Shown here in pieces: positions 18,401 through 25,536 of a DNA stretch of 64,000 nucleotides; position 1 is the first letter of the stretch; every line of letters starts with the position of its first letter. The translations under genes and the position numbers were made by a program. This DNA is from Phycisphaerales bacterium (GTDB taxonomy: Bacteria; Planctomycetota; Phycisphaerae; UBA1845; Fen-1342). The DNA is taken from the NCBI GenBank assembly GCA_022839625.1, contig JALHJL010000011.1:26440-90439 (forward strand), given 5' to 3'. The notes below the pieces were generated by a model. The model made no database searches. It was given only the letters and a program-made list of their open reading frames with translations, and had not been told where the DNA came from.

Positions 18401-18435
18401 CCAACCTCGCAACCTCCACCGCGATCCGACCATAA
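15421..18435 (+). CDS. lptD: LptD/OstA-like outer-membrane LPS assembly protein
   Basis: About 1004 residues. A signal peptide (cleavage around APAAAQ, residues 42-45) is followed by two OstA/LptA-like beta-jellyroll regions (about 60-150 and 310-400), separated by a Pro/Glu-rich linker (about 180-300) that contains PPPAPAPQPPPEQ. The C-terminal 600 residues have the alternating aromatic beta strands of an outer-membrane barrel (SSGYSSRLGYQFES, LDYYSERGPAVGIDVDY, RNYVAGDLIYRLSDTTSF). This layout matches LptD, which inserts lipopolysaccharide in the outer leaflet. The linker is unusual for proteobacterial LptD. The start is TTG 15421 or GTG 15424; neither has a strong site. Confidence 0.75.
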   Translation: MVRSDPNVISPPIARRSACCAHRARLAWCALLIAVAGTAPAAAQFDFSDEPLLASEVSAADLEMRGRWVRQWRDETGRLILMFNGGFRLDMGQRRLSSNNAVVWLEPGQTDRGRKFYALTVYLSENAAIREPGGTVTEDSVLLVRGLRTSGRLIKYHDAYAPENLEASPLYQQALRDRLALEEHEEAPPAGAPEIVRPAGPAPEVERPQRVVRYHLPNIEPAETPDGERVFVATGGVYFSQSGGPDAAVLEIRADHAVVFPTEDTTAAFFGAELEGEQRSEPPPAPAPQPPPEQPPVPDTAVPGVLPAEAVLGWGQAGQQSRIRAVYLEGDVVLSLGNRFVRADRLYYDFEHDRALILDAVFRADIPVREIPLYVRAAEIRQLSAREFSAEKARVTTSEFYTPSYHVGADKVYVRDLTKRDAEGRATGPSTGAYEMRNATLNVGNLPLAWWPYSKGRLESSETLLRRISSGYSSRLGYQFESAWHLFNLLGIQPPEGVDASLLLDYYSERGPAVGIDVDYEREKYYGLLRSYFVYDQGEDRLGPYRRQFEEPSTQTRGRVLWRHRHYLPYGWEATIEAAYASDDFYLEEWEKEEWFEGKEQETVLYLKHAKGNQAITLLANWRILDFLTQTEHLPEATYRRIGDTFLDPVVLYHESRVGMVRYLPDDRHAIQYWKFNNRSRTDLTFRADARQEAELPLKLGALNVVPFTSLRGTYWDGQPLEEGTFWRGLGVYGVRGGTSLSRVYDDVNSELFDVHRIRHVIQPQYALWWAGGSTRSQLITPFDYGIETIDPFYGMLLGVRQTWQTKRGLETMRRTVDLLTLNLEMGLFGNTEGREDISNGWVNPLRPENSRTRNYVAGDLIYRLSDTTSFLYDFNYDLNDGSFDRHDFAIAVERDPRLSYMLGARYAGDIDMSLVGGGWNYKLTEKHLTAVRAWWDVDSGKVGEVTLSYVRRLPRWYVGITFEYDNVSDDTSVMLSLWPEGVPEWTLGSRRVSNLATSTAIRP

Positions 18436-18550
18436 TCGCCCGTTGTGGAAGCTATCGCGCGGCACACGCCCATGTGATGCATGCGCCGGCCATCCCCCTC
18501 GGTGTCCGGCGTCTTGCGGGGCCGGCTGGGACTTGTGCCCGGGGACGCAG

Positions 18551-18585
18551 CGAACCGGCGGCTCGCAAGCCGGACGGGCCGCTAC
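18551..18585 (-). repeat. GC palindrome supplying a stop codon, copy 1
   Basis: Read on the minus strand, the response-regulator gene ends in GTAGCGGCCCG, continuing into a GC-rich inverted repeat. The TAG of this shared motif is the stop codon (18584-18582). Confidence 0.65.
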
Positions 18586-18959
18586 GTCTTCAGCTTCGTC
18601 TTCAGCACGGTCAGAAGCTGCTGGTTGTTGATCGGCTTCTGGAAGACGCCGGCCAGACCCAGCTCGGCGTAGTCGATGGTCACGTTCAGGTTGTCGCCGA
18701 CCGAGCTCAGCATGTAGACCGGCTTGGTGTTGCCGGCCGCCTTGAGCTCTTTCACCAGGGCGGTCCCGGCGTCAACCTCTTCCATCATGAGGTCGACGAT
18801 GATCAGGTCGGGGTTGCTTTCCTTGTACTTGCGCAGGCCGATCTCAGCACTGCGGGCCTCGACCATCACGTAGCCGTTCTTCTCCAGGACCAGGCGCAGC
18901 GCGTCCAGCAGGTCCTGATCGTCGTCGACACACAGAATGACAGGCTTTCCGTCTTGCAT
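18582..18959 (-). CDS. Single-domain response regulator linked to the hydrogenase operon
   Basis: A 125-residue CheY-like receiver with no output domain. Acidic pocket Asp12-Asp13, phospho-acceptor Asp56 (LIIVDLMM), Ser85-Ser86 at the conserved Thr/Ser position and Lys108 (FQKP) are all present, so it should be phosphorylatable. It starts with ATG 18959 in a TGATG overlap with the end of the maturation-protease gene, so it is translationally coupled and is the last gene of the hyp-hox operon. No histidine kinase is nearby. It probably signals hydrogen or redox status to a partner elsewhere (inference). Confidence 0.88.
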   Translation of the reverse strand: MQDGKPVILCVDDDQDLLDALRLVLEKNGYVMVEARSAEIGLRKYKESNPDLIIVDLMMEEVDAGTALVKELKAAGNTKPVYMLSSVGDNLNVTIDYAELGLAGVFQKPINNQQLLTVLKTKLKT

Positions 18960-19474
18960 CACTCTTCCCCGGAAGACGCCGCCGCGGCCGCCACCAGGTC
19001 CGCCGGGACGACACCTTCGCTAAAGGTGCGTGCACGTAACACGGGCTCGATGAACGCCAGCGCAGCGGCCAGATTGGTCCGCGCCGGGTCCGACAGCCCC
19101 TCGCCGAACTCGTTGAACTCGTAACCCCGAATACCAAGCACGAAGCCCGCCGGTGCCGCCCCGAACAACTCGCGCGCCAGGGCAAGCACCCCCTGCGGCG
19201 ACACGCTGTGGGAACTGAAGCTCGCCGCCGATCCCGCCTCGATTCGGCGGAACGAAAACGGCTCCCGCCCGCGGCAATCCGCATCGACGAACACCACCAC
19301 GTCGTGCCGGGCGGCCGTCGCCGCGTCCTCGACGGTGAGCTGGTAGTCCGCCTCGATCGTGACGCCCGGCAGGGAACGTTCCTCAAGGGCAGCCGCGAGC
19401 GCCGGGCCGAGACCGTCGTCCCGGCGGCCGGGGTTGCCGTAGGCGAGGATCAGGATCTTCGGCTCCAACGACAT
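18959..19474 (-). CDS. hoxW: [NiFe]-hydrogenase maturation protease (HoxW/HybD family)
   Basis: This endopeptidase removes the C-terminal peptide of the large subunit after nickel insertion. The N-terminal ILAYGNPGRRDDGLG (residues 9-23) is the family signature, and VFVDADCRG and SSHSVSPQG supply the other two nickel-sensing positions (Asp and His). At 171 residues it has the normal size. ATG 19474 is 67 bases after hoxH; the much longer open frame upstream runs antisense-like through the repeat and hoxH tail and is not used. Its substrate is HoxH, which carries an uncleaved C-terminal extension. Confidence 0.9.
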   Translation of the reverse strand: MSLEPKILILAYGNPGRRDDGLGPALAAALEERSLPGVTIEADYQLTVEDAATAARHDVVVFVDADCRGREPFSFRRIEAGSAASFSSHSVSPQGVLALARELFGAAPAGFVLGIRGYEFNEFGEGLSDPARTNLAAALAFIEPVLRARTFSEGVVPADLVAAAAASSGEE

Positions 19475-19518
19475 CGTACCTCTCGTGCTGCGGCTCAAGA
19501 GCGGTGGCACACCGGTTC

Positions 19519-19545
19519 CACGGCCGGCGGGTCGCCGGCCGCTAC
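19519..19545 (-). repeat. GC palindrome supplying a stop codon, copy 2
   Basis: Minus-strand sequence GTAGCGGCCGGCG, then CGCCGGCCG, a near-perfect hairpin starting at the last codon of hoxH. The hoxH stop TAG (19544-19542) is part of the motif. Confidence 0.75.
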
Positions 19546-20993
19546 ATGCCTTTCGCGCGGCGGTCGATGAGGTTGCCCTCCGGGTCGACCAGCTCCACCA
19601 CAAGCGGCATTTGTCCGAGGGCGTGCGTCGCGCACGACAGGCACGGGTCGTACGCGCGGATCGCCACCTCAATGTGATTCAGCAGCCCCTCCGTGAGCTT
19701 CTGGCCGCTGAGGTGGTCGCGGGCGACCTTCTGGACCGCCCGGTTCATCGGCTCATTGTTGTTCGTGGTGGACACGATCAGATTCGCCATCACGACCTGG
19801 TCGTCCTTGTTGACCTTGTAATGGTGGAAGAGCGTGCCGCGCGGGGCCTCGAGCAGCCCGACCGTCTCCTCGCGCCGCTGACCGCGCACCACCAGGTCTT
19901 TGCCTTGCAGGTCCTTGTCGTGCAGCAGTTCCTTGATCTTCTCGATCGCGTGCAGCAACTCGATCATGCGCGTCCAGTGGTACGCCATCGAGATGTTGCA
20001 CGTCTTGTTCCCGGTCGCAGCGCGAAACTCCTTCAGCGCCGCGTCGGCCTCCGGCGTGTCGATGAAATCCGCCGTGTTGATGCGCGCCAGCGGCCCCACG
20101 CGATACCACCCCTTTTCCGGCCCCAGCGTGCGGATGAAGGGGAACTTCATGTACGACCACGACCGGACTTCCTCGGCGATGTACTCGCTGTACTGCTGGT
20201 AGTCGACGTGGTCGAAGATCTTCTGGCCCTCGGCGGTGATCGCCCGCAGACCGCCGTGGTACAGGTCCATCGCACCGTCCTGACGGATGAGCGACAGGTG
20301 GTTCGAGTCGAACGAGCCGAACGGGGCCAGCTTCTCCAGGTGCTGGAGGGTGTAGTCCTTCGCGAGCTTCACGGCCGCACGCGACCACGTGATCATCTGC
20401 TCCAGGTCCTTGAGCAGCTCGTCGCGCTCGGCGATCGACAGGTTCTTGTTGATCCCGCCGGGAATGGCCCCCGTGCCGTGGATCTTCTTGCCGGCCGTCC
20501 GCTGGATGACCTCCTGCCCGTATTTCCGCATCATGACACCCTGCACCGCCAGGTCGGGGTACTTGGCGGCCACGCCGATGACGTTGCGGATGGCCGGGTC
20601 GGCGTCGAAACCGAACAGCAGGTCGGGCGAGACCAGGTGGAAGAAGTGCAGGGCATGCGACTGGAAGAACTGGCCGTAGTGCATCAGGCGGCGCATCTTC
20701 TCCGCCGTCGGGGTCAGCTTCTCGCCGCCGACGATGCGGTCCATGGCCTTTGCGGCGGCCAGGTGGTGGCTGACCGGGCAGATGCCGCACAGGCGCTGGA
20801 CGAGCACGGGGACTTCCCAGAAGGGGCGGCCGAGGATGAACCGCTCGAACCCGCGAAACTCGACGATGTGCAGCCGGGTCTGCTGCACCTGGTTCTTGTC
20901 ATCGAGCAGGATCGTAACCTTGCCGTGTCCTTCGACGCGGGTGACCGGCTCGATGACGACGCGCTTGAGGCCATTGGTCTTGCTAGCTACCAC
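19542..20993 (-). CDS. hoxH: NAD-linked [NiFe] hydrogenase large (catalytic) subunit
   Basis: HoxH holds the Ni-Fe(CN)2CO active site. The N-terminal ligand motif RLCGICPVSH has Cys69 and Cys72; the C-terminal motif DPCLSCATH has Cys451 and Cys454, ending at His457. A 26-residue tail after His457 is the peptide removed by the maturation protease. EPVTRVEGHGK (residues 15-25) is the usual N-terminal signature. Motif wording and the hoxFUYH gene order place it in the group 3d bidirectional enzymes. The start is GTG 20993, with GGAGG six bases upstream. The gene ends in a shared stop-codon palindrome. Confidence 0.96.
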   Translation of the reverse strand: MVASKTNGLKRVVIEPVTRVEGHGKVTILLDDKNQVQQTRLHIVEFRGFERFILGRPFWEVPVLVQRLCGICPVSHHLAAAKAMDRIVGGEKLTPTAEKMRRLMHYGQFFQSHALHFFHLVSPDLLFGFDADPAIRNVIGVAAKYPDLAVQGVMMRKYGQEVIQRTAGKKIHGTGAIPGGINKNLSIAERDELLKDLEQMITWSRAAVKLAKDYTLQHLEKLAPFGSFDSNHLSLIRQDGAMDLYHGGLRAITAEGQKIFDHVDYQQYSEYIAEEVRSWSYMKFPFIRTLGPEKGWYRVGPLARINTADFIDTPEADAALKEFRAATGNKTCNISMAYHWTRMIELLHAIEKIKELLHDKDLQGKDLVVRGQRREETVGLLEAPRGTLFHHYKVNKDDQVVMANLIVSTTNNNEPMNRAVQKVARDHLSGQKLTEGLLNHIEVAIRAYDPCLSCATHALGQMPLVVELVDPEGNLIDRRAKGM

Positions 20994-21002
20994 GGCGAAC
21001 CT

Positions 21003-21112
21003 CCGGGGAATGCGAATCCAGAATACAGAATAGCGAATAGAGCGCCGGGCGCGAGGCGCGAGCCCGTACAGGCGAGATGACTTCGCTATTCCTCATCATC
21101 AGTCGTATTTGA
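21003..21112. repeat. A+T-rich inverted repeat around the hoxY-hoxH junction
   Basis: GAATAGCGAATAG (about 21028-21040) and its partner CTTCGCTATTCC (about 21080-21093) face each other across a GC-rich core. The left side also has direct CAGAATA units. It sits just after hoxY and before hoxH. Confidence 0.55.
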
Positions 21113-21644
21113 CCAGTTCATACGGCAACTGCACCGGCTTGTCGCTGAGCAGCGCGACCAGCGCTTCCCACAACGTGTCCGCGGGCGGCGGGCAGCCGGG
21201 CAGGTGATAATCGATCTTGACCACTTCGTGGCACGGATAGACGCGGTTGAGCAGCAGCGGCAGCTCGGGATCGTTCGGAATCCGCCCGCTGGGGTTGTGC
21301 ACCGTCGGCCCCTTGAGGTATGCCTCCGCGTAGCACTCCTGGAGCGGGATGCCGTTGCGCATCGCCGGGATGCCGCCCATGATGGCGCAGTCGCCGACCG
21401 AGATCAGGATGTCGCAGTGCGCGCGGAAGTCGCGCAGCACCTTGACGTTCTCCTCGTTGCAGCAGCCGCCCTCGATCAGGCCGACGGCGCAGCGGCCGGT
21501 GAACTCCTTGATGTCGTCCACGGGCGACTTGTCGAAATCGACCAACTCGACCAGCTTCAGGATGCGGTCGTCAATGTCCAGCAGCGACATGTGACAGCCG
21601 AAACAGCCCGCGAGCGAGGTGGTCGCAACCTTGGGTTTTGCCAT
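21099..21644 (-). CDS. hoxY: NAD-linked [NiFe] hydrogenase small subunit
   Basis: HoxY carries the proximal [4Fe-4S] cluster that takes electrons from the HoxH active site to the diaphorase. The four expected cluster ligands are visible: Cys14 and Cys17 (CFGCH), Cys86 (VGDCA) and Cys151 (PGCPPP). At 181 residues it has the short form typical of group 3d, without the second domain of membrane-bound hydrogenases and without a Tat signal. ATG 21644 has AAGGAA upstream. Noncoding spacers filled with A+T-rich inverted repeats lie on both sides, unusual inside a tight operon. Confidence 0.95.
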   Translation of the reverse strand: MAKPKVATTSLAGCFGCHMSLLDIDDRILKLVELVDFDKSPVDDIKEFTGRCAVGLIEGGCCNEENVKVLRDFRAHCDILISVGDCAIMGGIPAMRNGIPLQECYAEAYLKGPTVHNPSGRIPNDPELPLLLNRVYPCHEVVKIDYHLPGCPPPADTLWEALVALLSDKPVQLPYELVKYD

Positions 21645-21656
21645 AACTCGGTTCCT

Positions 21657-21745
21657 TCGAATTCAGAATTAAGAATCAAGAATTGAGAATGATCCGAGGA
21701 AGCCGCACTCTTCTTAACTCTCAATTCCCCATTCCTAATTCACTT
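21657..21745. repeat. A+T-rich inverted repeat between hoxU and hoxY
   Basis: GAATTAAGAATCAAGAATTG (from 21663) is nearly the reverse complement of CAATTCCCCATTCCTAATTC (ending about 21741). The arms enclose a short GC-rich loop and resemble the arms at 21003-21112 and 3122-3236 in style. Confidence 0.65.
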
Positions 21746-22447
21746 CTTGCCGTTCTCGATCTCGCTTCCGATCGGCTTATGGTCATACAGCCGCTGCCCG
21801 ATCGGCACCGCGTAGCCGACCCGCTTCTTCATGATCGCGCCCACCGGGCACGCCTCGGCCGCCTTGTCGCGCACGTCCAGGTTGGTGTCGGCCAGCCGCA
21901 CTTCGGCGTTGACGGCCACGCGCTTGTGCGGGCCGCGCCCCACGAAGTCGAAGACGTGCTTGCCGTCCACGTCCCGCGAGGCCCGGACGCAGCGACCGCA
22001 CAGAATGCAGCGGTTGCGGTCGATGAAGACGTCCGGGTGCGACATGTCGATGTCGCGCGTGGGGAAGAGGTACGGGTACTTCGGCGCCGCGATTCCCAGC
22101 CGGTACGCCAGCGCCTGGAGCTCGCAGTTCCCGCTCTTCTCGCAGAACATGCAGAAGTGGTTGCCCTCGACGAACAACATCTCGACGATGTTCCGGCGGA
22201 GGGCGGTGACCTTCTCCGTGTTGTTCTCGACCACCATGCCGGGCGCTACCGGCTGGGTGCAGGCGGACTGCGGGCGGCCGTTCACGAGCACGGTGCACAC
22301 GCGGCAACTGCCGTGCGGCACCAGCCCCTTCATGTAGCACAGCCGCGGGATGTACACGCCCGCCTGCTGGGCCGCCTCCAGGATCGTCTGGCCGGGCTGG
22401 CCCTGGATTTCCTTGCCGTCGATGACGAATTCGATCGTGGCACTCAT
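21740..22447 (-). CDS. hoxU: NAD-linked hydrogenase diaphorase subunit, iron-sulfur
   Basis: HoxU relays electrons between HoxY and HoxF and resembles the N-terminal part of NuoG. A [2Fe-2S] domain has Cys37, Cys48, Cys51 and Cys63. A His97-Cys99-Cys102-Cys108 site follows (HFCMFCEKSGNC), the His-containing [4Fe-4S] motif. A further [4Fe-4S] set has Cys147, Cys150, Cys153 and Cys200 (CILCGRC and CPVGAI). The 235-residue length is normal for HoxU. ATG 22447 follows hoxF by about 70 bases. Confidence 0.95.
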   Translation of the reverse strand: MSATIEFVIDGKEIQGQPGQTILEAAQQAGVYIPRLCYMKGLVPHGSCRVCTVLVNGRPQSACTQPVAPGMVVENNTEKVTALRRNIVEMLFVEGNHFCMFCEKSGNCELQALAYRLGIAAPKYPYLFPTRDIDMSHPDVFIDRNRCILCGRCVRASRDVDGKHVFDFVGRGPHKRVAVNAEVRLADTNLDVRDKAAEACPVGAIMKKRVGYAVPIGQRLYDHKPIGSEIENGKK

Positions 22448-22469
22448 GTCGTTTCCTCAATTCGCCGGA

Positions 22470-22519
22470 TACGTCCTGGGCCACTGCCCGGGAGCAGTGC
22501 CGCCGTACCCGGCCGCTAC
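22470..22519 (-). repeat. GC palindrome supplying a stop codon, copy 3
   Basis: On the minus strand hoxF ends with GTAGCGGCCGGGTACGG, then GCACTGCTCCCGGGCAGTGG, itself a hairpin. The TAG (22518-22516) is the hoxF stop. Confidence 0.65.
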
Positions 22520-24333
22520 GCGTGCGCGTGTTCCGACTTCCGGCCAATGATGGTCTCGGCCTCGCCGACGGCCGCCCCCAGATCGAAGGCCGGCTGGAGT
22601 CCGTCGGTGCGCTTCTTCACGAGCGCGTTGTACGTCGCGCGGAAGTTCTTCAGGGTGGTCAACACCGGATTGGCCGAAGTCTGCCCCAAGCCGCACCGGC
22701 TCATCGTCTTGATCGTCTGCCCGAGATCCTGGAGATACTCCAGGTCCGCCGGCTCGCCTTGGCCCGCGATGACTCGCTCCAGCCGCTCCTTAAGAAGCAC
22801 GTTGCCGACCCGGCACGGCGTGCAATAGCCGCAGCTCTCCTCGACGAAGAACTCCATGAACTTGTCGGCGACTTCGAGCACGTTGCGCTCGGGGCCGAAG
22901 ATCATGACCGAGCCGCCGGTGGCCAGATCGTCGAAGCAGATCGTGCGGCCGAATTCCTCGCGGGCGATCATCTGGCCGCTGGCGCCGCCGACCTGGACGG
23001 CGATGGCATCTTCGCCGCCCGCCAGCTTGAGCACTTCGCTGAGCTTGATGCCGAACGGCACTTCGAAGACGCCGGGCACCTTGCAGTCGCCCGAAATGCT
23101 CAGCAGCTTCGTGCCGGTACTGCCGGGCGAGCCGTGCTCGGAGAACGTGGCGGGTCCCGCTTCCAGAATCTTGGTCACGCAGGCCAGCGTCTCGACGTTG
23201 TTCACCACCGTCGGGCAATCGAGGTAGCCCTTCTGCGCGGGGAAGGGCGGCCGGTTCTTCGGGTCGCCACGCGAACCCTCGGCCGAGCTCAGCAGGGCCG
23301 TTTCCTCGCCGCACACGTACGCCCCGGCCCCCATCTGAATGCGAATGTCGAAGTTGAAGCCGGCCTTGCCGCAGATGTTCTGGCCCAGCAGGTTTTCCGC
23401 GCGACGTTTGTCCAGCAAGTCCTCCAGGAACCGCTGCAAGTACGCGTACTCCGCCCGCAAGTACAGGATCCCCTCGGCGGCCCCGACCGCGTACCCCGCG
23501 ATCGTCATGCCGGCGAAAACGCGGTCCGGCAGCTCCGTCAGAAGTACGCGGTCCTTGAAGGTGCCCGGCTCGCCCTCGTCGGCATTGCACACGATGTACT
23601 TGCGGTCGCCCGGCGCCGCCCGCGTGAACTCCCACTTCATGCCGGTGGGGAAGCCGGCCCCGCCGCGGCCGCGCAACCGCGAGGTCTTGACGGCCCGGAT
23701 CACTTCCGCCGGGGTCATCGCCAGCGCCTTGCGGATCGCCTCGCCGCGGTTCGCGGGCGTGAAGATCACGGGCCCGCGCAGGTGAATGTTGTTCATCACC
23801 ATCGCATGGACGAGCTCGTGGGCGTTGTTCCCGTCGCCCAGCCGATGCACCAGCCGGCTCGGGTCCATGTGCTTACGGAGATCGCGCACGATCCGCCGGG
23901 CCGCATCGGTCGAGAGTTCGGTCACCGGCACGTCGTTGACCAGCGCCGCCGGGGCCTGGTCACACATTCCGATGCAGGCCGCGTATTCGAGCGAAAACTT
24001 GCCATCGGGCGTCGTCTGTCCGAACGAGATCCCGAGCTCCTCCTCGAAAGCCCGGGCCACGTCCGGCGCGCCGGCCATCTGGTCGATGATGTCGTTGCAC
24101 AACCTTATGACCACTTGCCCCTTGGGCTGCTCAGACAGGAAGGCGTAGAAGGTGACCACGCTCGCCACCTGCACGCGGCGAACCCCGACTTCCTTTGCGA
24201 TCAGGTCCATCGCCGGACCGGAGACGCACCCAAACTTCTCCTGCACCGCCCGGACGATATCCATCAGGCGTCCGCGCTCGCGTCCATACTTCCGGCAGAT
24301 GTCCCGCACAACCGTTGCGAGATTGTCACTCAT
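22516..24333 (-). CDS. hoxF: NAD-linked hydrogenase diaphorase subunit (NuoE-NuoF fusion type)
   Basis: HoxF binds FMN and NAD(H). Residues 1-165 are a NuoE-like thioredoxin-fold domain; about 170-605 are NuoF-like, with RGRGGAGFPTGMKW (FMN/NADH site, about 211-225), GAGAYVCGEETAL, and the [4Fe-4S] ligands in ESCGYCTPCRVG plus SRCG. The fused form is like Cupriavidus HoxF, and no separate hoxE is needed. An oddity is the NuoE-type [2Fe-2S] site: Cys79 is followed by Asp84 where the second Cys of CxxxxC is expected, while Cys120 and Cys124 are present, so this cluster may be altered or absent. Start ATG 24333. Confidence 0.94.
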   Translation of the reverse strand: MSDNLATVVRDICRKYGRERGRLMDIVRAVQEKFGCVSGPAMDLIAKEVGVRRVQVASVVTFYAFLSEQPKGQVVIRLCNDIIDQMAGAPDVARAFEEELGISFGQTTPDGKFSLEYAACIGMCDQAPAALVNDVPVTELSTDAARRIVRDLRKHMDPSRLVHRLGDGNNAHELVHAMVMNNIHLRGPVIFTPANRGEAIRKALAMTPAEVIRAVKTSRLRGRGGAGFPTGMKWEFTRAAPGDRKYIVCNADEGEPGTFKDRVLLTELPDRVFAGMTIAGYAVGAAEGILYLRAEYAYLQRFLEDLLDKRRAENLLGQNICGKAGFNFDIRIQMGAGAYVCGEETALLSSAEGSRGDPKNRPPFPAQKGYLDCPTVVNNVETLACVTKILEAGPATFSEHGSPGSTGTKLLSISGDCKVPGVFEVPFGIKLSEVLKLAGGEDAIAVQVGGASGQMIAREEFGRTICFDDLATGGSVMIFGPERNVLEVADKFMEFFVEESCGYCTPCRVGNVLLKERLERVIAGQGEPADLEYLQDLGQTIKTMSRCGLGQTSANPVLTTLKNFRATYNALVKKRTDGLQPAFDLGAAVGEAETIIGRKSEHAHA

Positions 24334-24426
24334 GGTGTCCTCGCTGACTCACGCCGATCCGCTCCGAAACCCGACAAACCTACCCGTTTGCCGCAAAAAG
24401 GCTCGCTCCCGGAATACGTCCGGTAC

Positions 24427-25086
24427 CTAGCTGTCGCTGACTTGCGCCCGGCGTTGATCCTTCAGCCAGGCGAACCAGCGATCCAGACCCTGCCCTGTGG
24501 TGGAGGAGACCTCAATCCGCGGAGCGCGGGTGTTGATCCGAGAAAGGTCTTGATACACTTTCGACCGCTGATAGTCAAGCACGCCGAGCAGGTCAACCTT
24601 CGTCAGCAGAATCACATCCGCCGGCTGAAACAACGTCGGGTATTTTGCCACCTTGTCGTCGCCTTCGGGCACGCTCAGCAGCACCGCCCGACGGTGCTCC
24701 CCGAGATCGAACGCCGCCGGACAAACCATGTTCCCGACATTCTCGATAAACAGGAAATCAATACTTCGAAGGTCCAGACTGTCCAGGCCCTCGCCCACTT
24801 GCGTGGCCGTGAGATGGCAGCCCGTACCGGTGTTGATCTGCGTAACCTGGGCCGCGATGCCGGCGAGGCGCTCCGCGTCGCGCGTCGTCTGCAAGTCCCC
24901 CACGAGCACCGCGCAACGGGCCGCCGCCAGCGCCGGGATCGTTTTCTCCAGAAGCAGGGTCTTTCCACTGCCCGGCGCGCTCATCAGGTTAACAGCCACC
25001 ACGCCCGCCGCGTCCAGCCGGCGGCGATTCTCGCGCGCGACCGCGTCGTTGGCTTTCAGGACGCTTTCCACCACGTTGATCTTCAT
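24427..25086 (-). CDS. hypB: Hydrogenase nickel incorporation GTPase HypB
   Basis: HypB drives nickel delivery to the large subunit with HypA. The P-loop SAPGSGKT is at residues 36-43; VGDLQTTRDAER, GTGCHL (metal-site Cys-His) and IENVGNMVCP follow, with TKVDL as the guanine-specificity motif. The 219-residue form starts at ATG 25086 (MKINVVESV, with GAGG eight bases upstream); the longer open frame has no family sequence. There is no N-terminal His-rich nickel store, unlike Rhizobium-type HypB. Order: hypA upstream, hoxF downstream. Confidence 0.94.
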   Translation of the reverse strand: MKINVVESVLKANDAVARENRRRLDAAGVVAVNLMSAPGSGKTLLLEKTIPALAAARCAVLVGDLQTTRDAERLAGIAAQVTQINTGTGCHLTATQVGEGLDSLDLRSIDFLFIENVGNMVCPAAFDLGEHRRAVLLSVPEGDDKVAKYPTLFQPADVILLTKVDLLGVLDYQRSKVYQDLSRINTRAPRIEVSSTTGQGLDRWFAWLKDQRRAQVSDS

Positions 25087-25147
25087 GTTGACCGCCTCGG
25101 CGGTAGCAACCGGCACCTCGCCGGCCGCAGAATACGAATTCACCGAC

Positions 25148-25174
25148 CACGGCCGGCGGGGCACCGGCCGCTAC
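25148..25174 (-). repeat. GC palindrome supplying a stop codon, copy 4
   Basis: On the minus strand hypA ends GTAGCGGCCGGTGCCCCGCC and runs on into GGCCGTGG, a close match to the copy at hoxH. The TAG (25173-25171) is the hypA stop. Confidence 0.75.
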
Positions 25175-25515
25175 ACCTCACAAACCACGGATCGCAGCAC
25201 GATGTCGCGGCCGGCGACGATCTCCACGTCGGCCGTCCTGCACCGCGGGCAAAGGTAGTTGTCTATCGCGGCCTCAAACTGCTCGCCGCACGACCGACAC
25301 CGGGCCGCCAGTCCCGTCTCGACGATCTTGAGCCGGGCGCCGGCCGCGAGCGTGTCCGTGCTGGCCGCCTCGAATGCCAGTTGCAGCGACTCGGGCACGA
25401 CCTGCTGCATCACGCCGCAGTGCACCTCGACCTCCACGATCCGCGCGGCCTGCTGCTCGGCGGCGATTCGCCGCAGTTGCTCCAGCAAGGCCGTCGCGAT
25501 AGACATCTCGTGCAT
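25171..25515 (-). CDS. hypA: Hydrogenase nickel chaperone HypA
   Basis: HypA hands nickel to the large-subunit precursor. The N-terminal MHEMSIA provides the nickel ligand His2. The zinc ribbon has Cys73-Cys76 and Cys89-Cys92 (CRSC and CPRC). The 114-residue length is canonical. ATG 25515 is 21 bases after hypE. The stop codon comes from a dispersed palindrome. Confidence 0.95.
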   Translation of the reverse strand: MHEMSIATALLEQLRRIAAEQQAARIVEVEVHCGVMQQVVPESLQLAFEAASTDTLAAGARLKIVETGLAARCRSCGEQFEAAIDNYLCPRCRTADVEIVAGRDIVLRSVVCEV

Positions 25516-25536
25516 CAGCCATTCCAGCGGCAGACG

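Noticed and set aside
15709..18465. A 918-codon minus-strand frame opposite the LptD gene
   Set aside because: It lacks domain features; the plus strand has a signal peptide and outer-membrane barrel pattern.
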